Below, piece after piece: positions 1 through 7,960 of a stretch of 64,000 bases of DNA. The position numbers and the translations under genes were made by a program. The notes under the pieces were generated by a model. That model searched no databases, was not told where the DNA came from, and was given only the letters and a program-made list of their open reading frames with translations. This DNA is from Priestia megaterium NBRC 15308 = ATCC 14581. Its GTDB lineage: Bacteria; Bacillota; Bacilli; Bacillales; Bacillaceae_H. The stretch is from positions 2,438,001 through 2,502,000 of the forward strand of contig NZ_CP009920.1 in NCBI RefSeq assembly GCF_000832985.1, given 5' to 3'. Positions within the stretch are counted from its first letter, which is position 1. Each line of letters begins with the position of its first letter.

Positions 1-945
1 AAAAGGCATTTCTTTCGCCGTTTTCTTCTGCTTCTAGGGTTTGGCTTACTGCATGGAGTGTTTTTATGGGAAGGAGATATTCTTACGTTTTACGGAATGA
101 TGGGAGTATTTTTACTACTTTTCTTTTTAAAGCGTAAAGCCAAAACACTTTTGGTGTGGGTATCGATTTTGCTGGTCCTTACAGGAGCAGCCGGATACGG
201 TTCATTAAACGATAATATGTATCTTCTTAGCGATAAACAAACGCTTACGACATATGTAAAAGATACGATTCATGTGTATGGAAGTGGAACTTATGAACAG
301 ATTAAAGACCACCGCAACAATGTTGATCCGATGAATATAACAGGATATAAATTTGCTTTTGCCTTCTTGTTTACGCCATTTATAATGGGCGCTTTGTTTT
401 TATTTGGTATGTATGCAGGAAAGAAAAAGTGGTTTTACGATGTTTCAGCTAATCAAAAACAGTATGGCCGTTGGGCAGCCGCGCTGATTCCGCTTGGCTT
501 GCTGTTAAAAGGGACTATGTACGTATGGCCAGATGCTAATTGGGCTGGTTCTACACATATGTTAGGTGGAAGTCTTCTATCTCTTGGTTATATTGCAGGC
601 TTTGCTTGGTTATATGCAAAATACGAGAAGTCATTTTTGATAAAGGCTTTTGAAAGTGTAGGCAGGATATCGCTTAGTAATTATTTAATGCAAACGGTCA
701 TATGCACGACGATTTTTTACGGTTATGGATTAGGTTATTTCGGAAAGCTCGGCATGATTGCAGGGATTTTTGTCTGTATAGGTATTTACGGAATTCAGCT
801 TATCGGCAGCTATATGTACGTACAAAAATTTCAAACTGGACCGGTGGAGAAGCTACTGCGTATATGGACAAATTTTTCTTGGAGTGGAAAGCCCAAAGAA
901 AAAAAAGCTTTACCGGCGGAAGTAAATCATCCTTTTGTTGGATGA
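1..945 (+). CDS. DUF418 family membrane protein, 5' truncated by window edge
   Basis: The reading frame is open from base 1, so the true start lies upstream; 314 residues are visible. Several hydrophobic segments separated by short loops, and the motif LLHGVFLWEGDIL near the visible start, resemble DUF418/YeiB-type polytopic proteins of unknown transport-like function in the cytoplasmic membrane. The GTG at 58 is internal to this homology and is probably not the start. The C-terminus is basic and cytoplasmic-looking. It is followed after 35 bases by an ABC exporter pair, possibly in the same transcript. The family is fairly clear; the substrate is unknown. Confidence 0.75.
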   Translation, partial: KRHFFRRFLLLLGFGLLHGVFLWEGDILTFYGMMGVFLLLFFLKRKAKTLLVWVSILLVLTGAAGYGSLNDNMYLLSDKQTLTTYVKDTIHVYGSGTYEQIKDHRNNVDPMNITGYKFAFAFLFTPFIMGALFLFGMYAGKKKWFYDVSANQKQYGRWAAALIPLGLLLKGTMYVWPDANWAGSTHMLGGSLLSLGYIAGFAWLYAKYEKSFLIKAFESVGRISLSNYLMQTVICTTIFYGYGLGYFGKLGMIAGIFVCIGIYGIQLIGSYMYVQKFQTGPVEKLLRIWTNFSWSGKPKEKKALPAEVNHPFVG

Positions 946-980
946 TAGCAGTCAAACTTATTTAAAAGGAGATTTTGGAA

Positions 981-1664
981 ATGTGGGCTATTAGTTTAAA
1001 AGAGTTTCAAAGCTTATTTAAAAGTATTAAATCAATTATCGTTATCTTAATCGTATGCGGTGCTTCCTATGGAATAGCCCATATAGTTAGTCAACTTGGA
1101 GGTCAACTGACGAGTGCACAGATTCAAGATGGAGCCAACGGGGGAATTTTGGTGATGCTTCTCGGGTTCGGACCTTTATTTATTTCAAGTCTTTCTCATA
1201 ATGTTATTAATCAAGAAATTAAGACAAGAACAGCAAGGTTTTTAGTTACCAAAACATCAAGAGAGCGTATTGTACTAGGGAAATTCTTAGGTATTTGCTG
1301 TTTCTGGCTTGTTTGTATCTCTATTTCATTTCTACTGATTGCGTTTATTTCGCATCATTTTTCTTTTTATATATTTTTAGAGTGCCTGCTATTCACCGTT
1401 TGTATCATTTCATTTGTTTTAATGCTTTCAGCTTTAATGCCAAGCCCAACTCATACTATGTTTTTATCAATTATTTTATCGTTTGTTCTACCGGTACTGA
1501 GCGTGTGGAGCATATTTTCATCAAAAGCGTACATTGCATGGTTTAAGTATGTGACACCCTACTACTATTTAAAGCTGGAGAAAGGGTATCTAACAGTTCT
1601 TCTTATTTTTGCAGCACTTTGTTTATGTACGGCACTTTGGAGTTTTAAAAGGAGAGAAGTATAA
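981..1664 (+). CDS. ABC-2 type transporter permease
   Basis: A 227-residue protein with about six hydrophobic segments and no ATPase motifs, typical of the ABC-2 permease family (about 230-260 residues). I chose ATG 981 because AAAGGAG at 965-971 gives a 9-base spacing; the TTG at 975 is too close. The stop is one base before the start of the ATPase gene, so the two are an operon and should form an exporter. The residues ending near LVTKTSRERIVLGKFLG match the cytoplasmic coupling region of this family. The substrate cannot be told from the sequence. Confidence 0.8.
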   Translation: MWAISLKEFQSLFKSIKSIIVILIVCGASYGIAHIVSQLGGQLTSAQIQDGANGGILVMLLGFGPLFISSLSHNVINQEIKTRTARFLVTKTSRERIVLGKFLGICCFWLVCISISFLLIAFISHHFSFYIFLECLLFTVCIISFVLMLSALMPSPTHTMFLSIILSFVLPVLSVWSIFSSKAYIAWFKYVTPYYYLKLEKGYLTVLLIFAALCLCTALWSFKRREV

Positions 1665-1665
1665 T

Positions 1666-2598
1666 ATGTATGCTATTGAAACAAGTAAGTTAACTAAAAA
1701 ATATGGATCTAAAACAGTTGTTAACGGTATTAATTTACAGGTATCACAAGGGGAAATTTACGGATTTTTAGGAAGAAACGGAGCAGGAAAGTCTACATTT
1801 ATTAATATGCTTACCGGCGTTTCATTTCCTTCAGCAGGAGAATTTACGCTGCTGGGACAGAGTGATATTGATTTAGAGCTTCAGAAGAAAATAGGTGTGC
1901 TTCCTGACTATGCTAACTTTTATGATGAGATGACAGCGCTCAATCATTTGCGCTATTTTTTAAAGGTAAACGGCCATCGTTTTTCGAAAGAATACTGTAG
2001 TAATGTACTGAAGAAAGTAGGACTAGAAGGACATGAGCATCAGAAAGTTGGAAAGTTTTCATTTGGAATGAAAAAGAAGTTAGGAATTGCTCAAGCAATT
2101 GTAGCAGACCCAGATCTTATCTTTTTAGATGAACCAACTTCTGGAGTAGATGTTGAATCTGCTCTCCACATTCATGAACTAATAAGAGAACTCCAAAATC
2201 AAGGCAAGACAATTTTTATGACGTCTCATAATTTAAATGAAGTTGAGAAGATTTGTACACGTGTAGCGATTATGAAAAATGGGGTCATTTTAATAGAAGG
2301 TACAATGGAAGAGCTGCGCTTTCAATATCAAGCGAAAAAAACGGTGATGATCAAACATGATCCTTATCCAAACAGTCACAAAGAATACATTCAACAGTTT
2401 TTCCGCACGTTGAGTCCCGAAGTTGAATACCATCACATGTACACAAAAGTGATGCTTCAAAAAGAAAGAAATATTCCTCTTATTATTCGCGAATTGATTC
2501 AATGCGGCATCGACATTTATCAAGTTCACGTCGAAGAACCTTCTTTAGAAGAGATCTTTTTGCAAAAAAATATTGTGGATCACTCACAGGTGAGTTAA
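1666..2598 (+). CDS. ABC transporter ATP-binding protein
   Basis: A 310-residue ATPase partner of the preceding permease. Walker A GRNGAGKST is at residues 36-44, a variant signature SFGMKKK replaces LSGGQ, Walker B LIFLDEPTSGVD follows, and the H-loop is in MTSHNLNEVEK. The C-terminal 80 residues are the usual extension of drug or peptide exporters of the CcmA/YtrB type. The start is ATG 1666, preceded by AAAAGGAG overlapping the end of the permease gene; an upstream in-frame start would lie inside that gene. The degenerate signature motif is common in this subfamily. The exported substrate is unknown. Confidence 0.88.
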   Translation: MYAIETSKLTKKYGSKTVVNGINLQVSQGEIYGFLGRNGAGKSTFINMLTGVSFPSAGEFTLLGQSDIDLELQKKIGVLPDYANFYDEMTALNHLRYFLKVNGHRFSKEYCSNVLKKVGLEGHEHQKVGKFSFGMKKKLGIAQAIVADPDLIFLDEPTSGVDVESALHIHELIRELQNQGKTIFMTSHNLNEVEKICTRVAIMKNGVILIEGTMEELRFQYQAKKTVMIKHDPYPNSHKEYIQQFFRTLSPEVEYHHMYTKVMLQKERNIPLIIRELIQCGIDIYQVHVEEPSLEEIFLQKNIVDHSQVS

Positions 2599-2743
2599 TA
2601 GGCGAAAGGCGTTGATTTACTACTGAGCTTGAGTACATTATTTATAAATACCAGTTAGGAAGCTTCTGACAAAAACATGTTCATTTTCTCAAGAAACTGA
2701 TAAGATAGCTAATGACATTTAAAAATAAGAAAGGATTTCGATT

Positions 2744-3337
2744 ATGTTATCAGCTATTAATTCAGTAGATTATACCATCTTCCACGCGGTGAATCAGTAT
2801 GCCTCACACGTAAAGCCTCTAGATTCGCTGATGGTATTCTTTGCAGATTATGCCCAGTATGTACTTATCGTTTTACTCGGCTTGTTTTTACTTATTAATA
2901 AAAACGGCAGCCGTGTTGTAGCATTTCAAGCTTTGTGTGCTTGTGCAACAGGAGTCATTATCAATAAAGTGATTAGTTTATTTGCTTATCGAGATCGTCC
3001 GTTTATCTCTCACCACGTGAATCAGCTTATTGATCACGCCGCAAATTCTTCATTTCCAAGCGATCATGCTACATCTGCATTAGTTATCACTTTTACCATT
3101 TGGCTGCATTTCAAACGTTCAGGGCGCATGTGGGTTGTCATGGGTGCACTCATTGCATTTTCACGCGTATGGGTTGGCGTTCACTATCCATTCGATGTGT
3201 TAACAGGAGCCGTTTTAGGCTGCGTGCTGGCGCTGTTTATTCATTATGTTATTTTTAATACGAAAATCATGAGAGCTATTACCAATCTGTCTATTTTTCG
3301 AAAATCAGCTTATGACAGGCAGTCTCAATATTATTAA
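2744..3337 (+). CDS. bcrC: Undecaprenyl-diphosphatase, PAP2 family (BcrC type)
   Basis: A 197-residue PAP2 phosphatase with five or six membrane segments. The three catalytic blocks are visible: KVISLFAYRDRP, SFPSDHA and SRVWVGVHYPFD. The order and spacing match BcrC, which dephosphorylates undecaprenyl pyrophosphate at the outer face of the membrane to recycle the cell-wall lipid carrier and gives bacitracin tolerance in B. subtilis. ATG 2744 is preceded by AGAAAGGA. The gene stands alone and ends in a terminator. I did not find a convincing ECF sigma promoter upstream, although B. subtilis bcrC is under such control. Confidence 0.85.
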   Translation: MLSAINSVDYTIFHAVNQYASHVKPLDSLMVFFADYAQYVLIVLLGLFLLINKNGSRVVAFQALCACATGVIINKVISLFAYRDRPFISHHVNQLIDHAANSSFPSDHATSALVITFTIWLHFKRSGRMWVVMGALIAFSRVWVGVHYPFDVLTGAVLGCVLALFIHYVIFNTKIMRAITNLSIFRKSAYDRQSQYY

Positions 3338-3340
3338 GAA

Positions 3341-3367
3341 AAAGTCGCACATATGCGGCTTTTTTTA
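3341..3367 (+). terminator. Rho-independent terminator of the bcrC-like gene
   Basis: AAGTCGC and GCGGCTT pair across a six-base loop (one G-U) and are followed by seven T, directly after the stop codon. Confidence 0.75.
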
Positions 3368-3404
3368 TTGGGAAATTTTTAATGTATTTAATACTTGTTT
3401 TTTA

Positions 3405-3432
3405 AAATTAAATTGTGTACAATTAAATTACA
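3405..3432 (+). promoter_or_regulatory. OhrR-type operator upstream of ohr
   Basis: The core AATTGTGTACAATT at 3411-3424 sits inside AT-rich repeats (TTAAATT and AATTAAATTACA). This closely resembles the B. subtilis OhrR operator built from TACAATT/AATTGTA half-sites. It lies about 60 bases before the Ohr start. No ohrR gene is next to it. Confidence 0.7.
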
Positions 3433-3489
3433 GAAACGATAAATGAAAAACTTTTAATACAATTACTAAAAAAGAGGAGAGATTTATAC

Positions 3490-3909
3490 ATGAAAGCTTT
3501 ATATGAAACAACAGTTGTTAACACAGGTGGAAGAACAGGAGAAGTTCACTCTTTAGATAACATCTTTAACTTAGACGTGGCAACACCGCCAGCGCTTGGT
3601 GGAGAAGCAACAACAGCAACAAACCCAGAGCAGCTATTTGCAGCTGGATACAGTGCTTGTTTCAACAGCGCGTTAGAATTTATGTTGAAAAAACATAACG
3701 TAGAAATCAAAAGCAGTGAAGTGAAAGCTACTGTTCAGCTGCTTCCTGATAAAGCTGATCAAGGAGTAAAAATTGGAGTAGCGCTTGAAGCTCATATCGA
3801 AGGCTTAGATTTAGAAACAGCTAAAAAATATGTAGACCTAGCCCATTCATACTGCCCGTATTCAAAAGCAATCAGCGGCAACGTAGACGTAACGGTAGAA
3901 GTAGTTTAA
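3490..3909 (+). CDS. ohr: Organic hydroperoxide resistance protein (Ohr/OsmC family)
   Basis: A 139-residue protein, the usual Ohr length. The two redox cysteines are present: Cys57 in YSACF and Cys122 in HSYCPYSKA, with Arg15 near the N-terminus completing the peroxidase site. Ohr reduces organic and fatty-acid hydroperoxides in the cytosol using lipoylated partners. AAAGAGGAGAG precedes ATG 3490. The upstream dyad suggests derepression by organic peroxides through OhrR. In B. subtilis the regulator gene lies between two ohr genes; here the ohr gene is alone, so OhrR would act in trans. Confidence 0.93.
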   Translation: MKALYETTVVNTGGRTGEVHSLDNIFNLDVATPPALGGEATTATNPEQLFAAGYSACFNSALEFMLKKHNVEIKSSEVKATVQLLPDKADQGVKIGVALEAHIEGLDLETAKKYVDLAHSYCPYSKAISGNVDVTVEVV

Positions 3910-3916
3910 TTGCTTT

Positions 3917-3957
3917 AAAAAGCCCTGCTAAGCATGTAAAGTTTAGCAGGGCTTTTC
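3917..3957 (+). terminator. Terminator of ohr
   Basis: AAAAGCCCTGCTAA pairs with TTAGCAGGGCTTTT; the right arm ends in a T-run. Confidence 0.85.
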
Positions 3958-3995
3958 TATTTGAATTTTCTCTATTCATTTGTAAGCGGTACTAG

Positions 3996-4185
3996 TATAA
4001 TGAAGAAGAAAATGAATTATTCGCACAGTTTAGGTGCTCTTACATAGCGTAAGAGGTAACAGGGAATCGAGTGCAAATCTCGAGCGGTCCAGCCACTGTA
4101 AGCAGGGAGTTTTCTATCTTATCGTCACTCAAAACGGGGAAGGCGGTAGAAAATGATGATCTCAAGCCAGGAGACCTACCTATTC
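3996..4185 (+). ncRNA. Cobalamin riboswitch with upstream promoter
   Basis: From about 4028 to 4185 the sequence has the conserved cobalamin aptamer blocks in order: AGGTGCTC, AACAGGGAATC, GTGCAAATC, CCAGCCACTGTAAGC and GCCAGGAGACCTACC (the B12 box). A TATAAT -10 hexamer at 3996-4001 suggests the transcription start just upstream; its -35 is weak. A terminator hairpin follows at 4270. The regulated gene is a cobalt/nickel transporter, so adenosylcobalamin should switch off cobalt uptake. Confidence 0.93.
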
Positions 4186-4269
4186 TGTACACTTGACTCT
4201 TCTAGGAAAGAGGCGGTGTATCAAGGTACGCAGTGAGCAATTGCTGTTTATTTTCATATGCCGACACAT

Positions 4270-4298
4270 CCTCAATTTCTATAGAATTGAGGCTTTTT
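4270..4298 (+). terminator. Expression-platform terminator of the cobalamin riboswitch
   Basis: CCTCAATT and AATTGAGG form an eight-base-pair stem with a seven-base loop, followed by CTTTTTT. It lies between the aptamer and the ribosome binding site of the transporter gene. Confidence 0.85.
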
Positions 4299-4330
4299 TA
4301 CGTTTTATTTTAAAAAAAGGAGTGTAGGAA

Positions 4331-5128
4331 ATGGAAGGTTTATCAGTTTTTTTACTTGTCTTTTTATTAGGAATCAGGCACGGATTGGATGCAGATCACT
4401 TAGCTTTTATTGATGGCCAGACTCGATATAATTGGCGAATGGGCAGCCGTTTTGCCCCGTGGGTCGGAATGCTGTTTTCACTAGGTCACGGAGGAATGGT
4501 GGCCGTCACGGCCGGGGTGCTGGGCGTGGTGATGAAGAATTTTACGTTTCCATCGTATTTCGATCATTTTGCATCTTGGGTATCCATTATCTCTCTCTTT
4601 CTAATCGGGACATTAAACACATATCATTTGCTTCGAACCAAAAATAAAGAGGAAGAGTTTCAGCTGAGCGGGTTAAAAGGGAAGTTTATTCCGAAAATCG
4701 CAAAAGGAACAACGAATCCTTTTTTAATTATTCTTGTAGGAGCATTGTTCGCTTTAGCAGCCGAAACGGTCAGTCAAACGGCCGTGTGGTCTCTAGCTGT
4801 AGGGAACGCAGGCAAGTATACGCCGCTTTTGTTGGGACTAGTATTTATGTTTGGTATGATGCTAACAGATACAATCGATTCATTGATTGTACATAAAATG
4901 GTGAATGAATCGAGTAAATTTGGACAATCTGCTTCTCGCTTGATGGGCTGGGTTATTGTTGTCCTCGCGTATGGTGTGTCGTTCTATTTAGCATTCACTT
5001 TCTTTAACCCATGGGCCGAAGTAAACTTTGAAATGGTTGGCATTATTCTGTTTGTTTTTTTAGTGTCTATGTTTGTTTTTGTGAGTGTGAAGTCAAAAGG
5101 GAAAAATATTAAAATAAATGTCAATTAG
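4331..5128 (+). CDS. NiCoT-family cobalt/nickel transporter
   Basis: A 265-residue membrane protein with about seven or eight hydrophobic segments. The NiCoT signature RHGLDADHLAFIDGQTR lies in the second segment, containing the HX4DH metal-binding motif. Such secondary permeases import Ni or Co at the cytoplasmic membrane. Control by a cobalamin riboswitch argues for cobalt supply to B12 synthesis. AAAAGGAG lies about 10 bases before ATG 4331. It is monocistronic, bounded by terminators. It is not an energy-coupling (CbiM) type importer and has no partner genes here. Confidence 0.9.
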   Translation: MEGLSVFLLVFLLGIRHGLDADHLAFIDGQTRYNWRMGSRFAPWVGMLFSLGHGGMVAVTAGVLGVVMKNFTFPSYFDHFASWVSIISLFLIGTLNTYHLLRTKNKEEEFQLSGLKGKFIPKIAKGTTNPFLIILVGALFALAAETVSQTAVWSLAVGNAGKYTPLLLGLVFMFGMMLTDTIDSLIVHKMVNESSKFGQSASRLMGWVIVVLAYGVSFYLAFTFFNPWAEVNFEMVGIILFVFLVSMFVFVSVKSKGKNIKINVN

Positions 5129-5135
5129 TCAAACG

Positions 5136-5169
5136 AAAGCTTTAATCTGTTGAAGATTGAAGCTTTTTT
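5136..5169 (+). terminator. Terminator of the cobalt transporter gene
   Basis: AAGCTTTAATCT pairs with AAGATTGAAGCTT across GTTG, with one G-T, followed by a T-run. Confidence 0.75.
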
Positions 5170-5378
5170 GTATGAATTTGTTGAAGTTTATGGCTATTTT
5201 CGGTCGGTTATGAATAAGTTAAAGTATTATCTGTATTTAAAGGATGGAAAATTGTCTGAAAACCATTATAATTAAGGATAATTTAAGATCGTTATGTGAA
5301 ACGTAGAACATAGTTATACGTACGATAAATAAAAGCATTTAATGCAAGCAGCAGGGGTTGTTTGGAGGAGGAATTGAT

Positions 5379-6521
5379 TTGAGTCAGGTAATGGTAGAAC
5401 AAAGTGTATTTAGTTATTTAAAAGAACACGAACAAGAGATGCTTGAAGATTTAGTCGGATTTGTGAAAAAAGAATCACCGTCCTACAGCAAAGAGTTAGT
5501 AGATCAGTGTGGAATGTATTTAACGCAGCTATTTCAAAAGCGTTTAGGGGTAGGGTACGAAATCATAGAAGAAAAAGAAGTAGGAAACCATTTGAAATTT
5601 ACGATTGGAGAAGGAGAAAAGCAGCTTTTAATTATCGGTCACTTTGACACGGTATGGGAAAAGGGAAGGCTGAGTCTAAGAACAGAGGGAAACAAGCTGT
5701 ACGGTCCGGGAATTTTAGACATGAAAGGCGGCATTGTCCAATCTATATGGGCGATTAAAGCGATTCAAGAGCTTGGCTTATCGCTCGATAAAAAAATTGT
5801 GTTTTTCTGCAATTCGGATGAAGAGATTGGGTCAATTTCTTCTAAAAAATACATTGAAGAAGAAGCACAAAGAAGTGAAGCAGTGCTAGTAGCGGAACCG
5901 GCGGTGGCGGGTTCAGGTGCGTTAAAAACGTCGCGCAAAGGAGCGGGGATTTTCACCGTAAAAGTATGGGGACGAGCAGCACACGCGGGTAATCACCACA
6001 AAGAAGGAATCAATGCGATTGAAGAGCTGGCGCGCCAAGTGATTTTTCTGCAGAGCTTAACTGATTATGAAAAAGGTACAACGGTAAACGTTGGGACGTT
6101 TACCGGCGGCAGCGGTACAAATGTAGTGCCGGAATATGCAGAAGCGCACGTGGATTTACGTGTTTCTACAGAAGAAGAAGCAAAACGCATGACGGATATT
6201 ATTTTGAATTTAACACCCATTTTAAAAGGGATTAAGCTCGAAGTAACGGGAGGTATGAATCGTCCTCCGATGGTCAAGTCTAAACAAACGGAAGAGCTAT
6301 TTGAATGCGCTCAGTCAATCGCGGCGAAACTGGGTATGAAATTGGAAGAAGCAGCTGTGGGCGGGGGAAGTGATGGCAATTTTACAGCGGCCATTGGCGT
6401 TCCCACGTTGGATGGATTAGGAGCATGCGGAAAAGGAATACATGCGGAATATGAACATATTCAAATTGATACGTTGTCCGAGCGTTCTTCTTTATTTGCG
6501 AATTTGCTGCTGCAAATATAA
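5379..6521 (+). CDS. M20 family metallopeptidase (carboxypeptidase G2-like)
   Basis: A 380-residue zinc peptidase. Metal ligands appear in GHFDTVW, the bridging Asp in GPGILDMKGG, the catalytic Glu pair in NSDEEIGS, and further ligands in LVAEPA and GIHAEYEHI. This is the order of the M20A carboxypeptidase G2/ArgE group, which cuts C-terminal amino acids or acyl groups from small substrates. The start is TTG 5379, about 8 bases after GGAGGAGG at 5363-5370; an upstream in-frame TTG at 5358 precedes that site and is unlikely. No signal peptide is seen, so it is cytosolic. The substrate is unknown. Confidence 0.85.
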   Translation: MSQVMVEQSVFSYLKEHEQEMLEDLVGFVKKESPSYSKELVDQCGMYLTQLFQKRLGVGYEIIEEKEVGNHLKFTIGEGEKQLLIIGHFDTVWEKGRLSLRTEGNKLYGPGILDMKGGIVQSIWAIKAIQELGLSLDKKIVFFCNSDEEIGSISSKKYIEEEAQRSEAVLVAEPAVAGSGALKTSRKGAGIFTVKVWGRAAHAGNHHKEGINAIEELARQVIFLQSLTDYEKGTTVNVGTFTGGSGTNVVPEYAEAHVDLRVSTEEEAKRMTDIILNLTPILKGIKLEVTGGMNRPPMVKSKQTEELFECAQSIAAKLGMKLEEAAVGGGSDGNFTAAIGVPTLDGLGACGKGIHAEYEHIQIDTLSERSSLFANLLLQI

Positions 6522-6546
6522 AAAAAGCCCGCCTCAAACGGCGGGG
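6520..6546 (-). terminator. Terminator for the doxX-like gene (minus strand)
   Basis: On the minus strand CCCCGCC and GGCGGGC form a stem over a six-base loop followed by a run of T. It overlaps the end of the converging peptidase gene. Confidence 0.7.
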
Positions 6547-6558
6547 ACTAATCTCAAA

Positions 6559-6592
6559 GCTTATATTGGGAGAGTATAAGCGTTCTTTTTTT
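6559..6592 (+). terminator. Terminator of the M20 peptidase gene
   Basis: GCTTATA and TATAAGC pair, followed by GTTC and seven T on the plus strand. It reaches the stop codon of the converging doxX-like gene. Confidence 0.75.
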
Positions 6593-7013
6593 ATTTACTG
6601 CTTTCTTCTTGAAGAGAAAAGGCAGTTTCTTTCTTTTTGAATACCACTGCATCAAGAGCAAGGAACTGGCTTCCTGCAAGAAATAAGTGAGCAGACATGG
6701 CAATTAAGGCAATATCAAACTCAAACCCGCCAACAAATCCGCTTTTAAGCTTGGCTGTAAAAATGGCGCCAAGCATAACTGCCACAAATAAAGCAGATAC
6801 GACTCTTGTTGCTAGGCCAAGAATAATAAGAATCCCACCTACGAGTTCAATGGTTGCAACAATATATGCCATGAAACCAGGGATTCCTAAGCTATCGAAG
6901 AACCCTACTGTATTTTCAATCCCGCCTTGCCATTTTTGAAAGCCGTGTACTAAAAATGTAAAACCTAATACTAAACGAATAATAAGTGAACCAATTTCGA
7001 CGTTTTTATTCAA
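6591..7013 (-). CDS. DoxX family membrane protein
   Basis: A 140-residue protein with four hydrophobic segments. The start resembles DoxX proteins (RLVLGFTFLVHGFQKW), as do the segment IELVGGILIILGLATR and the acidic loop before the last helix. DoxX proteins are small membrane components linked to thiol/oxidative stress or aromatic compound metabolism; B. subtilis CatD (YfiD) is of this type, but no dioxygenase partner gene is beside it here. The start is a TTG preceded by AAAGGAGG. A perfect palindrome lies about 30 bases upstream and probably controls it. Confidence 0.8.
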   Translation of the reverse strand: MNKNVEIGSLIIRLVLGFTFLVHGFQKWQGGIENTVGFFDSLGIPGFMAYIVATIELVGGILIILGLATRVVSALFVAVMLGAIFTAKLKSGFVGGFEFDIALIAMSAHLFLAGSQFLALDAVVFKKKETAFSLQEESSK

Positions 7014-7043
7014 TTTACTTCCTCCTTTAAGTGTATTTGAAAA

Positions 7044-7062
7044 ACACTACATTATGTAGTGT
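7044..7062 (-). promoter_or_regulatory. Palindromic operator O1 (ACACTACAT-T-ATGTAGTGT)
   Basis: A perfect 9+1+9 dyad between the doxX-like start and its likely promoter. The core is shared with a second, longer palindrome at 7137-7165. A regulator binding site is likely; the regulator is unknown. Confidence 0.6.
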
Positions 7063-7136
7063 AAAAGCCCGAAAAAAGAAATGTAGCAATTAAATCAGAA
7101 AGTCTTTCTTATTTGGATAATTTTACAACATTATGA

Positions 7137-7165
7137 ACATCACACTACAAATTGTAGTGTGATGT
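7137..7165. promoter_or_regulatory. Palindromic operator O2, 14+1+14 perfect dyad
   Basis: The arms are ACATCACACTACAA and TTGTAGTGTGATGT around a single A. It lies between the divergent doxX-like and DJ-1/PfpI-like genes, 98 bases centre to centre from O1, and shares ACACTACA/TGTAGTGT with it. The arrangement suggests one dimeric repressor acting at two sites. Confidence 0.6.
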
Positions 7166-7318
7166 TTGTCCTCAGTCAAGTGAAAATATAAAATTAGACC
7201 ATTTGGCATACGAAAATTTTCTGAAGAGTACTTGAAAAATCCTTTAATTATGTACAATTTAGTCCCTTATTTTCAATCTTATTCTCTAACATGCTATACT
7301 GATGGCGGAGGTGTGACG

Positions 7319-7843
7319 ATGCGTTTAGAAAATAAAAGAGTTATTGCGCTTGTTAGTGCAGACTTTGAAGATCTAGAACTATGGTATCCAGTGATGCGTC
7401 TTCGAGAAGAAGGAGCAGAAGTACATTTAGTTGGAGAAAAAGCAAACGAAACGTACATGGGGAAATACGGTGTTCCAGCCGTATCGGACTACGCGTTTAA
7501 AGATGTTGATCCAGCTGAATATGACGCTATTTTAGTACCTGGGGGCTGGGCGCCGGATAAACTGCGCCGCTATCCTGAAGTAATTGAAATGGTTCGTCAT
7601 ATGGATGAACAGCAAAAGCCAATCGGCCAAATCTGCCATGCAGGATGGGTATTAATTTCTGCAAAAATCTTAGATGGCCGAAACGTAACAAGTACGCCAG
7701 GAATCAAAGATGATATGGAAAATGCGGGAGCTATTTGGCATGATGAAGCAGTCGTAATCGACGGCCACATTATTTCAAGCCGCCGTCCGCCAGACCTTCC
7801 TCCTTATGCAAAAGCATTTGCTGATGTACTAGCAGAGCAATAA
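7319..7843 (+). CDS. DJ-1/PfpI family protein (YfkM-like)
   Basis: A 174-residue single-domain protein. The nucleophile elbow QICHAGWVL carries the conserved Cys, and PGGWAPD and TSTPGIKDD match the PfpI/YfkM branch, whose members act as chaperone, deglycase-like or protease-like stress proteins in the cytosol. The start is ATG 7319, after GGAGGTG at 7306-7312; an upstream in-frame extension of 29 residues has no ribosome site. It is divergent from the doxX-like gene with two shared palindromes between them, so both may answer to the same, possibly electrophile or thiol, stress. The exact activity is not known. Confidence 0.85.
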   Translation: MRLENKRVIALVSADFEDLELWYPVMRLREEGAEVHLVGEKANETYMGKYGVPAVSDYAFKDVDPAEYDAILVPGGWAPDKLRRYPEVIEMVRHMDEQQKPIGQICHAGWVLISAKILDGRNVTSTPGIKDDMENAGAIWHDEAVVIDGHIISSRRPPDLPPYAKAFADVLAEQ

Positions 7844-7850
7844 GAAAAAA

Positions 7851-7879
7851 GCCGAAACCACATTGGTTTTGGCTTTTTT
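7851..7879 (+). terminator. Terminator of the PfpI-like gene
   Basis: GCCGAAACCA and GGTTTTGGC form a stem with two-sided A and T runs, so it can work in both directions. Confidence 0.8.
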
Positions 7880-7930
7880 ATAAGATCCGCTAAAAAAAGA
7901 AATGATAAAGTAAATAAAAAAGTATCATTA

Positions 7931-7960
7931 AAAAAGCGAGCAGATGCATCTGCTCGCTTT
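7931..7960. terminator. Bidirectional perfect-palindrome hairpin
   Basis: GCGAGCAGATG and CATCTGCTCGC form an uninterrupted 22-base palindrome flanked by AAAAA on the left and TTTT on the right. It looks like a terminator, but the nearest plus-strand gene already has one 60 bases upstream, so it may serve a minus-strand transcript from the region to its right. Confidence 0.55.
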
